From: Rachycentron canadum
Taxonomy: Eukaryota > Chordata > Actinopteri > Carangiformes > Rachycentridae
Length of the DNA: 64,000 nucleotides
Direction of reading: 5' to 3'
Assembly: GCA_038496675.1 (NCBI GenBank)
Contig: CM076660.1
Span: forward strand, 2,208,362 to 2,272,361
How positions within the stretch are numbered: position 1 is the stretch's first letter; every line of letters starts with the position of its first letter. A program made the translations under genes and the position numbers. The notes under the pieces are model-generated. The model was not told the origin of the DNA. It saw only the letters and a program-made list of their open reading frames with translations, and did no database searches. Below, piece by piece: positions 10,147 through 21,532 of this stretch.

Positions 10147-11723
10147 CTGGGGGAGGGAGGAGAGGGGAGGGAGGGAGGGGGGGGCACCAAAAAACACCAC
10201 ATTATCATCAGTAGGGGAGGCTAAAACACCTGAACCTCACTTTACACATTTAGTTTAGTCAGAATTACTGGAGTTGGAAACAGTCATTTCCTGGACCCTG
10301 CACATTTTCTGTGATATCACCACATGACATTAATATCAAAGATTAAATTAAGTCATAGAAAAATATGGCACATGCGCGTTTTCATCACTAAAGGACTAAA
10401 CGTGATGATTCACCAGACATGAAACATAATAATGTGGGCTGGATTATATAATATAATATATAACATAAAATAATAATTCATACTTTAAATATTTATGTGT
10501 GTAAAACAGAATTTCGTTGTGTTTTGATCAAACATTAAAACCTTTATTTATGAGATAAACATGTTAAACACATGACCCCCTATACACAGTGAGGTTATTT
10601 TACAATGGAAGAAAGATCAGATAACTAACTATAAGTATAAGTAAGTTACTTAAGTAACTATAAGTAAGTGATTGTTAGATTTTTATCAATGGCGTTTACC
10701 TGCTGGAAATACTTGATGCATGAGTTTTACTAAAGGCTCCATTACAGTAAAAGAATGTGACCTCGGTGTGTATGAAGATTTAAGGGTCTAAATTATCATC
10801 ACTCTTAAATGCCTGATTTTACAAATGAGGTTCTGTGTTGGTTTTAGAATAATTCAGCAAAACTACCCCCTAAAATGCCTTATAGAAACGCATATAATGC
10901 AGAATTACAGTGAATCATAAAAGACAAAAATACGACTCTGTGTCGTCTATAAGGGCAAATGTCACAGTCCTGAGTTAAAACTGTTGACTATTAAAATGTA
11001 ATTTAACCCTATTTTGAAGGGAAACTCAATATATTTAAAGTTGGTTCAATTCAGACTAACACTGGTTCTAAAAACTAGGAAATCCTGTTTTAAATTTAGG
11101 CAAAATAAAAACAAAATGCCCCATACATTCACCAAACCTCCAGATGTTTTCACTCTGAGTCATAAATGTGAAGCAATAAATTCATCAGATACAGAAACTT
11201 TTAGTTTGCAGTTATCTGATCCGAGAGGCTCCGACAAACTCACCAGCTCTCGTTTCCTTTTCAGGTCCCGGTTTTCTATTTTCTTAATTTCGGCCTTAAA
11301 GCCCTCCGTCTCGCCGGAGTCTTTGGCCAGGACGTCCATCAGGTAGGCGATGTAACTGGTCGCCAGGCGTAAAGTTTTAATCTTAGACAGTTTTGTGTCC
11401 GCAGGGACGTTGGGGATGCACTCCCGCAGCTCGGCGAAAGCCGTGTTGATACTCTCAGTCCTCCGGCGCTCCTTCTTCGGCCCCGACGCTCTCCTCTTCC
11501 CCATGCCCGCCTGCAGCCCCTCCAGCCGGGCGTCGTGCGTCGCTCCGGGCGCCCCGAGCTCCGCGGCCGGGTAGGGCGCCTGGATCTGGAAATCCGGGGG
11601 CACCTCGCCGTGGTTCACCACCCAGCTCTGGAAGTACGGCGCATCCTGGTGACACCGCTGGACGAACGGGAAGGGTTCGTGCATCAGGTGGTGGTGATGC
11701 TGGTAGCCCCCGATGAGGTTCAT
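10051..11723 (-). CDS. hand1: Heart and neural crest derivatives-expressed protein 1 (bHLH transcription factor)
   Basis: Two exons join in phase 0 to 191 residues. The N-terminus MNLIGGYQHHHH carries the HAND1 histidine run, shorter than in mammals, followed by RCHQDAPYFQSW. The bHLH spans about residues 82-134: basic region GPKKERRRTES, helix 1 INTAFAELRECIPNV, loop PADTKL, helix 2 SKIKTLRLATSYIAYLMDVL. T89 and S91 match the helix-1 phosphorylation sites that control HAND/Twist dimer choice. The C-terminus GRTGWPQQVWALELNQ is the HAND-family tail. Family role: a nuclear factor that dimerises with E-proteins or HAND2 on E-boxes in cardiac, lateral-plate and extraembryonic development. The ATG at 11723 is chosen because it aligns with the mammalian start. 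The frame is open seven codons further upstream but has no ATG there. HAND2 is excluded by the N-terminus and by the SAP30L linkage. The human protein is about 215 residues; the loss here is in the alanine/proline-rich N-terminal half. Confidence 0.97.
10147..11243 (-). other. hand1 intron
   Basis: The single intron, 1,097 bases, has GT and AG ends on the - strand and is AT-rich. The only notable feature is the long C/T tract next to the acceptor (+ strand G/A run about 10148-10190). No gene is seen inside it. Confidence 0.9.
11244..11723 (-). CDS. hand1: hand1 coding exon 1
   Basis: 160 codons from the ATG to a donor reading GAGCTG followed by gtgagttt on the - strand, phase 0 after the basic KRKREL. 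This is the intron position known for HAND genes. Reading on past 11244 gives a false tail (VSLSEPLG...), which is intron. The exon is GC-rich compared with its flanks, as usual for bHLH first exons. Confidence 0.96.
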
Positions 11724-12105
11724 GTTGAGCGGGAGAGCAAACAATGTATTTTCCGTGTTGTCCGCCGCCCTCGGTCTCTCTCAGCTGCTGCCCCAAAACG
11801 GTCACTGCTCGGGGATCTGCAGCCAACGGGACTCATTCAAGAGCTCAACGTGTATCCCCCTGGATTCATTAACGAGTAAAGCCAAAATGCAGCCACCGAG
11901 TTTTACATCGTCGTCATTCTGAAAGCGACTTCAGTTGAGGTGAAAAGGACGGAAGAAAAAAAAAAAAAAAGTATAATTCCAGAGAGCAAAATCTCGGCGA
12001 TGTGCTGGTCTCCGCTTGTTTTCGGTTCTTGCGTTGGTTTCCAAAAGAGTCTGCTCTGATTTGCCCAAGAAATTTGACCCCGGTTGAAGGTGTGAGGCCC
12101 CCAGG

Positions 12106-12111
12106 TTTATA
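12106..12111 (-). promoter_or_regulatory. TATA box of hand1
   Basis: On the - strand the sequence reads CATATAAACCTGGGG, a good TATA box 383 bases upstream of the ATG. An inverted CCAAT box follows about 32 bases further upstream. Transcription would start near 12080, giving a 5' UTR of about 350 bases. No transcript was seen, so the start is inferred. Confidence 0.5.
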
Positions 12112-12142
12112 TGATTTGGATGTCAGCGTGGAAAGGAGGCAG

Positions 12143-12147
12143 CCAAT
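12143..12147 (-). promoter_or_regulatory. inverted CCAAT box of hand1 promoter
   Basis: CCAAT on the + strand inside agccaatagagg, so ATTGG relative to hand1. Its spacing of about 30 bases from the TATA box and about 65 from the inferred start suits an NF-Y site. Confidence 0.45.
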
Positions 12148-13030
12148 AGAGGAAAGCGCCCGGGATGGGAGGAGAGTCTGGAGAGGTTTGTAATAACATG
12201 CGCCATGGTGCCATAATCTCAAGGCACTACACAAGCAGCAAAGATCTGCCCGTGTGAGTTGGTTGCTGGCTACACAGACGCGCACATGTGAGAAAAAAAG
12301 TGGTTTTGGAACAGCACCTCTGGTTTGAATGTCCTCTCTTAGCTTTGGAGAGGTTTTACGCACGGAATTTACGCACCAGCTGTAAGGACATGCCTGTTTG
12401 GTTAGCTGCTGCTGGTTGAAATAATTATCTTATTTTACTCATTAACTTGAGCCTGATGTGGGGAATTGAAGAGTCTGAATGCAACATGGGATTAAAGTGT
12501 AGAAATATCAGATTTTTTTAAGGTTGCCAGGAAAACAATTGAGAAGTTTCTTCCTATTGACAAATAACAATAATGAAAAAAAAAACTGATGTATTATATC
12601 TGACTAGAGTTTAAAAAGAAAAACCTTTGGACCAGGTAATGCTCTCATTTGTGTTATCACTGATTCCCGTTTTTAAATGAACGAGCAATGTGAGGCACGC
12701 ACTTTATCTCTGCAATTCCTGCATCAACGTAATTAATTTACTCTGGAAATGTGACATTATTTAGTTTGTTTCCCACAGTTATCCACACATGCTTGTTAAA
12801 AGATTTCTCATATTTTCTTGAAAGCGTAATGGTCATTTTTGCATCAAGCGGCTGAATTTAGTCAAATATTATCAGAGCAGATTTTATCCGCCTCTCCTTT
12901 TCCAGTAATAACACCAGGTATATTTCAGGGCGCCGTGAGAAGTGTAAATGAAAGGTTTGATGAATTGTTTGGTTCTTTTGGGACGGACACACACACACGG
13001 ACACACACAGCTGTCGTCATAGCTCGGCGG
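12148..13030. other. hand1 upstream flank, no gene
   Basis: Proximal upstream region of hand1. The part nearest the promoter (to about 12400) is GC-moderate. The rest is AT-rich with a short CA tract near 12986. Open frames in it are short and unrecognised. Confidence 0.6.
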
Positions 13031-13039
13031 TATAAGGGA

Positions 13040-13345
13040 AAGACCCGCCGCGCCTTTATCTGCGCGTTCATTCCCCACACAGCTCCTCACACACCAAACA
13101 CATCATCTTATCTCCATCGCCCGAAAAACATTATCCCATTACATTACATGACCTTGACGCTATTTAGAAACCATTTACGACCGCGTCTTATCTAAATACA
13201 GCCATAAATCAGGAGGTGTCACCTTCCTGCAGCAGGGTCACATGTAAGTACGTGTATTCCATAAAAGCTCTGCGGGCCTGCTCACCGTTTACAGCGCGGC
13301 CCGTTTCGGCCTCCGCCCGCGCTGCGATAAATAATCCCTCGACTT
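13040..13345. promoter_or_regulatory. candidate hand1 enhancer with clustered GATA sites
   Basis: A block about 1 kb upstream of the hand1 promoter carries TTATCT at 13056, CTTATCT at 13107 and CTTATCT at 13187. It also has a Cdx/Hox-like CCATAAA at 13202 and AGGTGTCACCT at 13214, a T-box or paired CACCT motif. Vertebrate Hand1 lies downstream of GATA4 and T-box factors in lateral mesoderm and heart. Enhancer function is inferred from motif clustering only. Confidence 0.4.
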
Positions 13346-15067
13346 TCTGCCCCTCATTTCACGCGGATGCACAGGAGGAACATTTCCAGTGATATTCATG
13401 TGCCGAGATATGATGCTGAACACGTCCAGTTCTGTTTTCACCTCTTTTCCCCACCGTGTCCTTCGTGTTTGTGTCGTATTTCGATAGATTCATTATGTGG
13501 TTAATTATCTTACATCTTCCCAGTGATATTAGTTAAATATTCCCATCAGCCGTCACCCATTTATTTTAGTCATCTCACATATATACGTGTATTTTTATAC
13601 CATCTCCTACATTATTATTAGACTATAAAGCCTATGATATGACTAGAATGTAAATATTTGACACATATTTGTAAATTACATATACTCACTTGTAATTTGG
13701 AGACAATGAAATATAATATTTAATATATATTTGCATTTTTTCCCAACTTTAAATTCGATTTGCACTCAGAGATAAAAGGAGAAAATGGTTCCTCTGACTC
13801 TACATTTTATTTGATTTTATTTTTGTTTTTTAACTTGCAGTCTTGAGCTGAGTCGATGCTCTGAGGTTCACATGTAAATGTACAACTGGCTCATAAAATC
13901 CACTGCTGTAGTTTAAATTACCCCCAAAATTTAAATTACCCAGAAAGATTAAACCACCTGGAGCAGCTACAACAGAGAGTCAGTCTTCCCTCTGTATTTG
14001 AACACACCACAGCACTGTTACTCCAATAACATCTTCAAAGCAGGAAGGACAGTTTCATAACAGGATATAATAAACTATATAATAGACTTTAACAATAGCT
14101 TTTATTTGTGTTTTTTTCAAAATAAAGGGCAAGAAGAGTTGGGGGGAAAAAAATCACAATAAAATCACAGAAATGACAAATAAATACGAAGGAAGAGAGC
14201 AACTGAAGCAAATTAATACAAGTCAGTAGATACAGACATCAGTGATGCATTATCAATATGACATTTTAATTTACTTATATACAAGTTTATTAGCTTTGAG
14301 ATGTGAACTGCAGCTGTTTAAAGAAAAGGACACAAATACTGAACAACAGAAGACATTAATACAACAGTCTGTATTTATACAACATCCATAAAGGGACTTA
14401 CGGTGCTTATAATACTGACTTATAATATTTGTGCCACTATAATGTTCCTGTGTTAGACTGTAATGACTTTAGCCTCCCAGCTGAACGCAGGTGTTCAAAC
14501 TGTAATATAATGCAAAAAAATAATAAAATAATAATAATAATAGTTTTAAAATATTTTGAATTTTGGTCTTCAGCCTGCATTTGACTTTGTAAGGGAGGAA
14601 GTTCAGCAGCTGCATTAAACCACAGGATGTTACATTCAGGTGACTGAGAGACAGGCAGATGTAAATGGCACTAATGCAGATGTTTACTTGTAATAAAGCC
14701 TTCTCCATCTTCTGGGTGAAGCTGCTGCTGCTGCTGCTGCTCAGCGGCAGAGCGAAGGCACATCCTCCTCTCCGTCCTGTTTGCCACTCACATGTTACCT
14801 CTGCTGTCAGCGTGAAAAACACCATGCGGCCTCCTGAAAGAAAACCTGACACTGTTGATTAAGACGTCCACTACGCAGAGATGAAATACAATACTGGTCA
14901 TACTCCCACCTCCTCCCCCCTCCCCTCACCTTCTCTCCATCTCTCTGTATCACTTTCTCCTCCACTTCTTCTTCTTCTTCTACTACTTCTCTCTTTTAAT
15001 TCATCACTTTTCTTCAAACCTTTAACCAGAACCTTTCCTCTTTTTGATCTCTTGCCCCCCCCCCCCC
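13346..15067. other. non-coding flank before assembly gap
   Basis: AT-rich unique sequence without supported genes, ending in a C/T-rich stretch (14907-15067) that runs into the gap. A (CTG)7 tract is at 14721-14741. The open frames on both strands in 14469-14862 show no known domain. Confidence 0.6.
14721..14741. repeat. (GCT)7 trinucleotide repeat
   Basis: Seven perfect units. The leucine run it gives in one open frame is not evidence of a protein. Confidence 0.9.
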
Positions 15068-15434
15068 NNNNNNNNNNNNNNNNNNNNNNNNNNNNNNNNN
15101 NNNNNNNNNNNNNNNNNNNNNNNNNNNNNNNNNNNNNNNNNNNNNNNNNNNNNNNNNNNNNNNNNNNNNNNNNNNNNNNNNNNNNNNNNNNNNNNNNNNN
15201 NNNNNNNNNNNNNNNNNNNNNNNNNNNNNNNNNNNNNNNNNNNNNNNNNNNNNNNNNNNNNNNNNNNNNNNNNNNNNNNNNNNNNNNNNNNNNNNNNNNN
15301 NNNNNNNNNNNNNNNNNNNNNNNNNNNNNNNNNNNNNNNNNNNNNNNNNNNNNNNNNNNNNNNNNNNNNNNNNNNNNNNNNNNNNNNNNNNNNNNNNNNN
15401 NNNNNNNNNNNNNNNNNNNNNNNNNNNNNNNNNN
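15068..15434. other. assembly gap (367 N)
   Basis: Run of N, entered from a ten-base C homopolymer and left into CCCCACCACC. The open frames that cross it are artefacts. Confidence 1.
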
Positions 15435-15559
15435 CCCCACCACCTTTTTTTTTCCTCCTGACTTGCTATCGCAGGATGTGGTGAAAGACCTGGGCAGCCG
15501 TAATAGTCTCTTCATATTTTGCTTTCAACCCCAATAGACTCCAGTCATCTCTCCCCCTC

Positions 15560-16010
15560 TGTCTCTCTTTCTTTTTCTCTTGCTGCTTTGCCAGGGGAAA
15601 CATCCAAAATAGGTCATAAGGAGCCATCTTGGCCGTGTTATGAATTCTCCTCATAATTGTTTGTGTCATCGTGTAGATTTTTCAATAGACACTGCTTCCC
15701 TCCTCTTCAGAGTGCTTACCCTCAACTCTACATTTCCAAACAAATATTCTGGCTGATTCGAGGCCCGGGCAAGGGCTCGGCACGGAAAACGCCACAAAGC
15801 AGGCTCAGACCACAGTGTTTATCATAGCAGGGGCTCTTACAGTATATTCTGTATCCACCCCTGGCGTGCATCGACGCCGTCATGCAAAGCTAATTAAAAC
15901 CCATTGGGCAGAATTAGTCGTGGCGGCTCCTCCTCATTCTGGGAAATATGTGGCAAACTGGGACATGGCGGCGCAGGAGTCCCTCAGAGGCCCAGTGCCT
16001 GATGGGAGAA
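15560..16010. promoter_or_regulatory. candidate conserved non-coding element 1
   Basis: Non-repetitive, GC-moderate sequence in an otherwise AT-rich desert. It contains CATGCAAAGCTAATTAAAAC (an octamer-like word beside a homeodomain TAATTA) near 15880 and CATAATTGTTTGTG near 15651. No open frame suggests protein. Regulatory function is inferred from composition and from the developmental gene nearby. Confidence 0.3.
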
Positions 16011-16019
16011 GATACCCCC

Positions 16020-17840
16020 CCCCCCCGACACACACTCAGAGTCCTCTGTAGGTCTGAGTAAAGTGGAGCAGGATGCTAAACGTGACCTTTATCCAGCTGC
16101 ACTGGAGGTCGTACCGGGGTCAGGTCTCATCTCATCAAATTAACACAAAATTGTTTTGGAGAAAATCTCATGAAAAGTTAAGAGACAAACTGAGAAATAC
16201 ACCCACAACACTGGTTAGTTGTCAAAGTCAGTAAACACCCACATCTTCAGGAGTCGTCTTTTAGAAATCCAAGGGATTAAAGGTTTGATTCACACTGATA
16301 ATAAAAATACATAAAGCCTTTAGAGATATAGCTTCGCCTCCCATATTCTGAGATATGTGTCTCTGAGAGTTTGGCCTCCAGCTCAGAGGAATGGTGGAAA
16401 TTGACTTTGATGAAATTTTATTTCTGGGGTTCATTACTTTTAAAAATTTGACCTGACTCTGGATGAGCCACAGAACATCCTGGAGTGAGAACCAGATTAA
16501 CAAGACACAGAGATGTTGCTCATATGATGAATTTAAAATCTGGACCCAGAAAAAAATGAGATCACTGTTTGTTAAATTACCAGCTGAATCAGACACTTTT
16601 AACGTCACGTCTTTGTCACTTATTAACCCTGTTTTAGGGTTATGTATTTACTCTATAATCCTAATAGCTGCAGTTTTGTTGTGCATCAACATATTAGACG
16701 TCATGTCTATTAACCAGTTTCACTTTAATCGGTTGGTGACGTCCCTCAGATCCAGTCTAATAATTCTCCTCTGATGTAAAGCCTGAGTTCTTCTATGTTG
16801 TTATTCACAGAACAAACATGAATTTACATGATCCAATGTCATTTAACCTCAGATGATCAGCTTGTTTGACGGTGGCTTTGGGTTACTATTAAGTTGCATC
16901 TTTGTCAGAATAACAACAAAACTGCTCTGACATCAGTTGAGTTTATTTACGTAGCAGTTTCACAGACCTTAGTCGCAAAGTGCTTCACAGTCAAAGGAAT
17001 AAAATCAAAAGAAAGAAAAACGAGATACAGAAAGTAAATTTTGGTGAAAATGATTTCGGTAAACGTTGTTTGAGGAGGGATGGTTTAGTGGTTTGGATCA
17101 GTTTGATGTAGAGAATGACATAAAGACACATCCTGAAAAGCTTCATAATGAGAATATTATACACTTATTATATTATACATATACTGTTACAACTTTTTCT
17201 TTGTATAAAATCAGCCTCTGAGCCGACTCCTGTAGAAACACAGGGTAAAGAGACTTTATTGTTTGTCATTCAGGAGCTTTACCAGACCATCGACTTTTAC
17301 TGCAGCCACTCCACAACGGCTTCTCTCTCCAGCTACGTACCACTTTGGAGTTTCTTTGATTTTCTAAACCGTGGAGAGGATCTGCTGCTCTCCCTCTCCT
17401 CTGTCATCCATCCATTGATAAGTGATTGTCGTCTCCACCGACGTCTGCTCTCTCTGCTCTCTGTGGTCATCTGGGTCTCAGAGCTGCAGAATCTGTCCTC
17501 TGACTGCTGTAATTCTGCCCGTCCTCAGCCCATAAAGATAAGAGCGGGACGGCTGGAATGTGGAGCAGAGAGGTGACAGTGACGAGCTGAAGGGACGTAA
17601 ACCGACATAAACGCCAACACGTTCCGTAACTACCTTTTACCTTTTTCTGTTTATCTGACAAATGGATTGGACACTTTTTATAATGTCAGTTACACTCCTC
17701 AGACTCTTATAAAATAAAATTCAGCCTATAAACAGGTCGTGACTGCAGCTGTGTCCTAAGAAGGAAATTTCCCTTGCTGTGCAATATTTTTTGTTTTTTA
17801 ATGAAAAGGAAGAATCTGACACTTTAACGCATCGACAGGA
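16020..17840. other. non-coding stretch
   Basis: Unique AT-rich sequence. Open frames at 16261-16608 (-), 16463-16774 (+) and 17148-17576 (+) lack recognisable domains, codon bias or splice context. Nothing else can be named. Confidence 0.5.
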
Positions 17841-17844
17841 AATT

Positions 17845-17975
17845 AGAGCTGCAACTAATGAATATTTTCATTATCTGTTGGCAGTGATTTCTAAGATCCA
17901 GTGGCTGCTTTTGCCCAGAATCCAAAAACCTCACAATCTGGATCATCTTTTCATCAATTTTTAATAATTGACACC
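17845..17975 (+). repeat. interspersed repeat, 'gagctgcaactaatga' family
   Basis: This resembles the very common teleost repeat beginning gggctgcaactaacgatta and continuing with TTTTCATTATC. A shorter, diverged copy on the other strand is at about 25845-25918 (ends gttgcagccttag). It is non-coding and probably MITE-like; the source transposon is not determinable here. Confidence 0.55.
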
Positions 17976-19358
17976 ACAACAACAAGTATGTGATTTCAAA
18001 AATTCACCTGGTTCTTGTTAGCAAATATTAAATTGCACATTATATTATAAATATTTTAATTTTCACTTTTTCAATTTTAAATCCATGTCCATGTCATATA
18101 CAGGACAGAGCAGTTTAGGATAAAAACACCTATGACAGCAGAAATATGTTGTGACTGTTGCATTATGTTGTTATGATTTGTTTACTTCAGTAAAATAAAT
18201 TTTATAATTGGAGATCTTTTATTCAGGATTAATTTCTCATTTGTGTTGAATAAGCAAAGGTAGCATTATTTTGAAGGGCTAAAGTTACATGTGAAATCCT
18301 GGAGTAAAATTATTTGGCAACATCATCAAGGAAGCAGCCACTCAAAGTTTATGCTGGTTAACAAGAGCTGAGCAGGAGACTGTTTTCGTAGCATGAGGCC
18401 AACGACTTTTCACGGTAGATTCAGTGAGGTGTCTGCAAATATATCAGTTGCAAAGAAACTACTTGTGTCAGCCTGCGCTTTGAGGGAATCACATGTACAC
18501 AAGCTTGAAAATGCAGAGAATATGCAAACATAGGTTCAGGGCCAATAGGCCAAAGATCAGAGCCTAAACTCTGCCTCCTACCTGCTGCAGCTCAGCCGGC
18601 TGGCAGACGAGGCAGATGAATGAGCTGACGGCCGTGAACGGGATTATCCTCTGCTGATGAACCCACAGATATTCACTTTACAATGATATGAAACAGGGAG
18701 AAGGAAGCAGATCTTCACGTGCGAGGAGCTGGGACAGAGAAAATAAAGTCAAGTTGTGCTGGATAAATGATTTAATTTGGTGTTGAACCATTTTCTGACA
18801 TTGTCATTAGAAAAGCAAAGGTCACCACAAGGTCAGGATGATGCACAGGAAGCACTTTAATGAAACATGCTGAAAAAATATATATTTTGTCATGTTTTGG
18901 TAAGTTTTCCCACTAATTATTTTATGCCAAAATAATTAATTATTGCTTAAACACTGTGTCAGATAATTAGTTCATTATCCAATGTTAAGATAATTGGTGA
19001 TTAGTTTGATAATCAATTTATAATTTTAGCAATTTATAGAGTTGAAATGATAAATATATTTGTTCCATATTTGAACTTTATCATGAACAAAGGACATTTA
19101 ATGGATAAAAAGGAACTTGTGGGACTTTTAAATGATTAAATAATAGTTTATTGAAAGAATGAACAATAGATTAGTTAATAATACAAATAAAAAAAATATT
19201 TAGTTTCAGACTTTAAATTCTTCCTGAAGTATGAAGCAGGAGTTTGACCATCAGAACAAGCAGTGCAGCGTCAAATGTGTCGAAAACAAGCTCCACTTAT
19301 CCATGTTGATCCTTACTTTATACTCAACGCTGCTCAAAGCATCAAACCAAGCCTCCAC

Positions 19359-19406
<48 letters not shown>

Positions 19407-20390
19407 AGCCAGGTTCTGTGCTCTGGCTCGTGGACCACCGGCAGGTCGGGCTCTAATGATTTCACAGCAGCAGCTTTAACAGAGGGTGGCTGCTCTGTGT
19501 CAGACGACCCCAGAGGCTTTAGAGAGGCTGACAGTCAAAACATCGGCATGAAGGCTTGACCCTGAGAAATCTGGAGGTGGAGACGGTTCAGGGACCAGCT
19601 CCTCTAAAAGCATTTTAACACCGAAGAGGCCGCAACACGTTTAATACTGAGGAGGCTGACATCACCTCTCAGGTTAGAAACACACTTTCTACCCTGAAAA
19701 GGAACAACAGCCTCTCACGTCTCACCCATGAACACTCACACAGTTTCATCCTTTATTTATCATCACTGTGATACACTGTGTTTTTAGTTTCTCATACATT
19801 CTTTCTTATTGATTCCTGTTAATCAGTTTCCCAGGATCATCTTATCTTTTCTTTTTCCTAATATTTTCCAAAGTTGTAGAACAATGAGGTTTGGAAGAAT
19901 AAATGTGCACACCAAATGTTTTTTTTATTATTATTAACCTTTAACTTAATGTTAAAGGTGCTGTGAAAACTTTAAATTAGAATTCAGACAATGTTCATTT
20001 TAAATGTTCTTTATGTGTATTTTATATTAATATAAAAAATATTCACTGGTTCAATTGGACAATGGAGAGACTAGTTCATTTCTAAGGCTTTTTTCAAGGG
20101 TTTCCAACCTGTGGCCTTGGTACAACCAGTGGCCTGCGAAGGTATTGCAAGTGGGCTGACAATCTTTAGCAAAATAGTTCAAAAAATGAAAAATAAATGA
20201 CAAATAAATAATGTAACAATGTTTTCTTTTAAAATGGTCTTTAAAGACATTAAACATGTTTAAAGGTAATTTTCACAGGTTTTTCTCATCTCATCACTGT
20301 TACAAGCCAATTATTTACATGTGTGTTATTGATAGCTGTTGCTATATTTATATATAATATATAAAAATAATAATAATACCTATTAATACC
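17976..20390. other. AT-rich non-coding stretch
   Basis: Very AT-rich from 17990 to 19230, with ATTAATT-type words (18910-19020) that may be decayed repeat. The GC-richer piece 18540-18750 shows no recognisable content. A CA microsatellite interrupts the second half. Confidence 0.5.
19361..19404. repeat. (AC)22 microsatellite
   Basis: Uninterrupted AC repeat of 44 bases. Confidence 0.97.
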
Positions 20391-20394
20391 TATT

Positions 20395-20585
20395 ACGTTG
20401 AGATTGCAGAGCCTTGTTTTCTTGAGATAACAGAGCTTTATTATGTTTTGATGTTATATTTTCAGAATTATACAACAGAATTATTCCATAATTATCCAGA
20501 GATAAAGAGATAATTATTCCATTATCTCAATGTTATATCGCAATAACAAGATAATTATGACATAATCTCTAGATAACCAAGCTGT
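20395..20585. repeat. palindromic AT-rich repeat (gagataa/ttatctc words)
   Basis: Repeated and inverted words such as GAGATAAC, GATAATTATTCC, CATTATCTC and AAGATAATTATG within 190 bases give strong self-complementarity. This is typical of small non-autonomous DNA elements in fish, but no clean terminal repeats could be set. Confidence 0.45.
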
Positions 20586-20769
20586 AAGAAATATTAACAA
20601 GTGTGGCCTTTCTGTTTCCATAGCTATGTCATTACATCTAAAACAAATACTGAAGCATCCGAATCTCTATGGTGAATTGACAGAGATAAGACAGTGAAGG
20701 TAGGAGAAGCAGCTCCTTCTAAATGTTATAAGGTTTATTTATCCCTCATTGATCATATATATGTTGGTG

Positions 20770-21080
20770 CTGTGTTGGAGTCGGCCGGTGTGTACAGTCA
20801 CACACTGCTGTGGTGCTGAGGTCATTGTGCTCAGTAACATAATTGCCCCTCAGGCTCTTAATGGCAGAGGCAGCTAGTTAAAGTCCCCGCTTGTCCATTC
20901 ATACTCAGCTCTCTGCACCTCCTCGTTCTCCTGCTCATTAAAACAGTGAATGGGCCACAGATGTGGAGTCGCCCATTAGTTTTACCTGGAAGGAGCTTTG
21001 GGAGAGGTGAGGTTATAGGAAGTGAAGTTAAAACGCCAGGTTGAGGGCTTCGTTTCCCCGCTGGGGCCACCCAGGCTAAA
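20770..21080. promoter_or_regulatory. candidate conserved non-coding element 2
   Basis: Unique sequence with CATAATTGCCCC, CTCTTAATGGCAG and GCCCATTAGTTTTACC, framed by AT-rich DNA. The composition resembles vertebrate non-coding elements. No alignment was possible. Confidence 0.25.
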
Positions 21081-21104
21081 AGCATCCGCACTCGCAATGC
21101 TGTT

Positions 21105-21129
21105 GAGGAGGAGGAGGAGGAGGAGGAGG
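21105..21129. repeat. (GAG)8 trinucleotide repeat
   Basis: Perfect GAG/GGA tract of about 25 bases. Confidence 0.9.
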
Positions 21130-21532
21130 TGTTCGACCACTGACAGATGTTACCTGCTCTATGTGGAGAAATAAGGAGCTGGAGATGCTCTCACACATTC
21201 AAATGCTTGAGGATGTTTCTTTTTTTTTTTTTTTTCTACAACACACTAAAAAAGAAAATGATAAATCTGTGGGTTCTGTTTCCAAAGTCCTGCATCAATC
21301 TTTGGCCGACAAACAAATCTTCTAAACCTGGTTGTACTTACAGGAACAATGTGAAGAGCAACATCTCCAGCCCTAATCCTCAGTGGAGGTTATTTCATTG
21401 TTTTAGCAGGTTTCTTGGAAGAAGAATCAAAAATCCTCAAAGAAAGTCATTCTTAGATGTTGGTAAAGTAATTTTATCCACACCAAGGTTTCTAGACTAT
21501 ATGGCCTGAGGTATGTAGCCCCATCTACGTAC

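Noticed and set aside
11160..11243. Continuation of the Hand1 frame past KRKREL
   Set aside because: It starts with a strong gtgagt donor, and a second exon with the conserved HAND tail exists at 10051-10146.
11724..11744. Seven-codon N-terminal extension of Hand1 (starting at TTG)
   Set aside because: There is no ATG upstream in frame, and MNLIGGY aligns with the known start of mammalian HAND1.
11455..11879. Open frames overlapping hand1 exon 1 on both strands
   Set aside because: Shadows of the GC-rich hand1 exon. Only the HAND1 frame has known domains and correct splice sites.
14881..15537. Long open frames across 15068-15434 and 40373-40765
   Set aside because: They consist of N, so the apparent length has no meaning.
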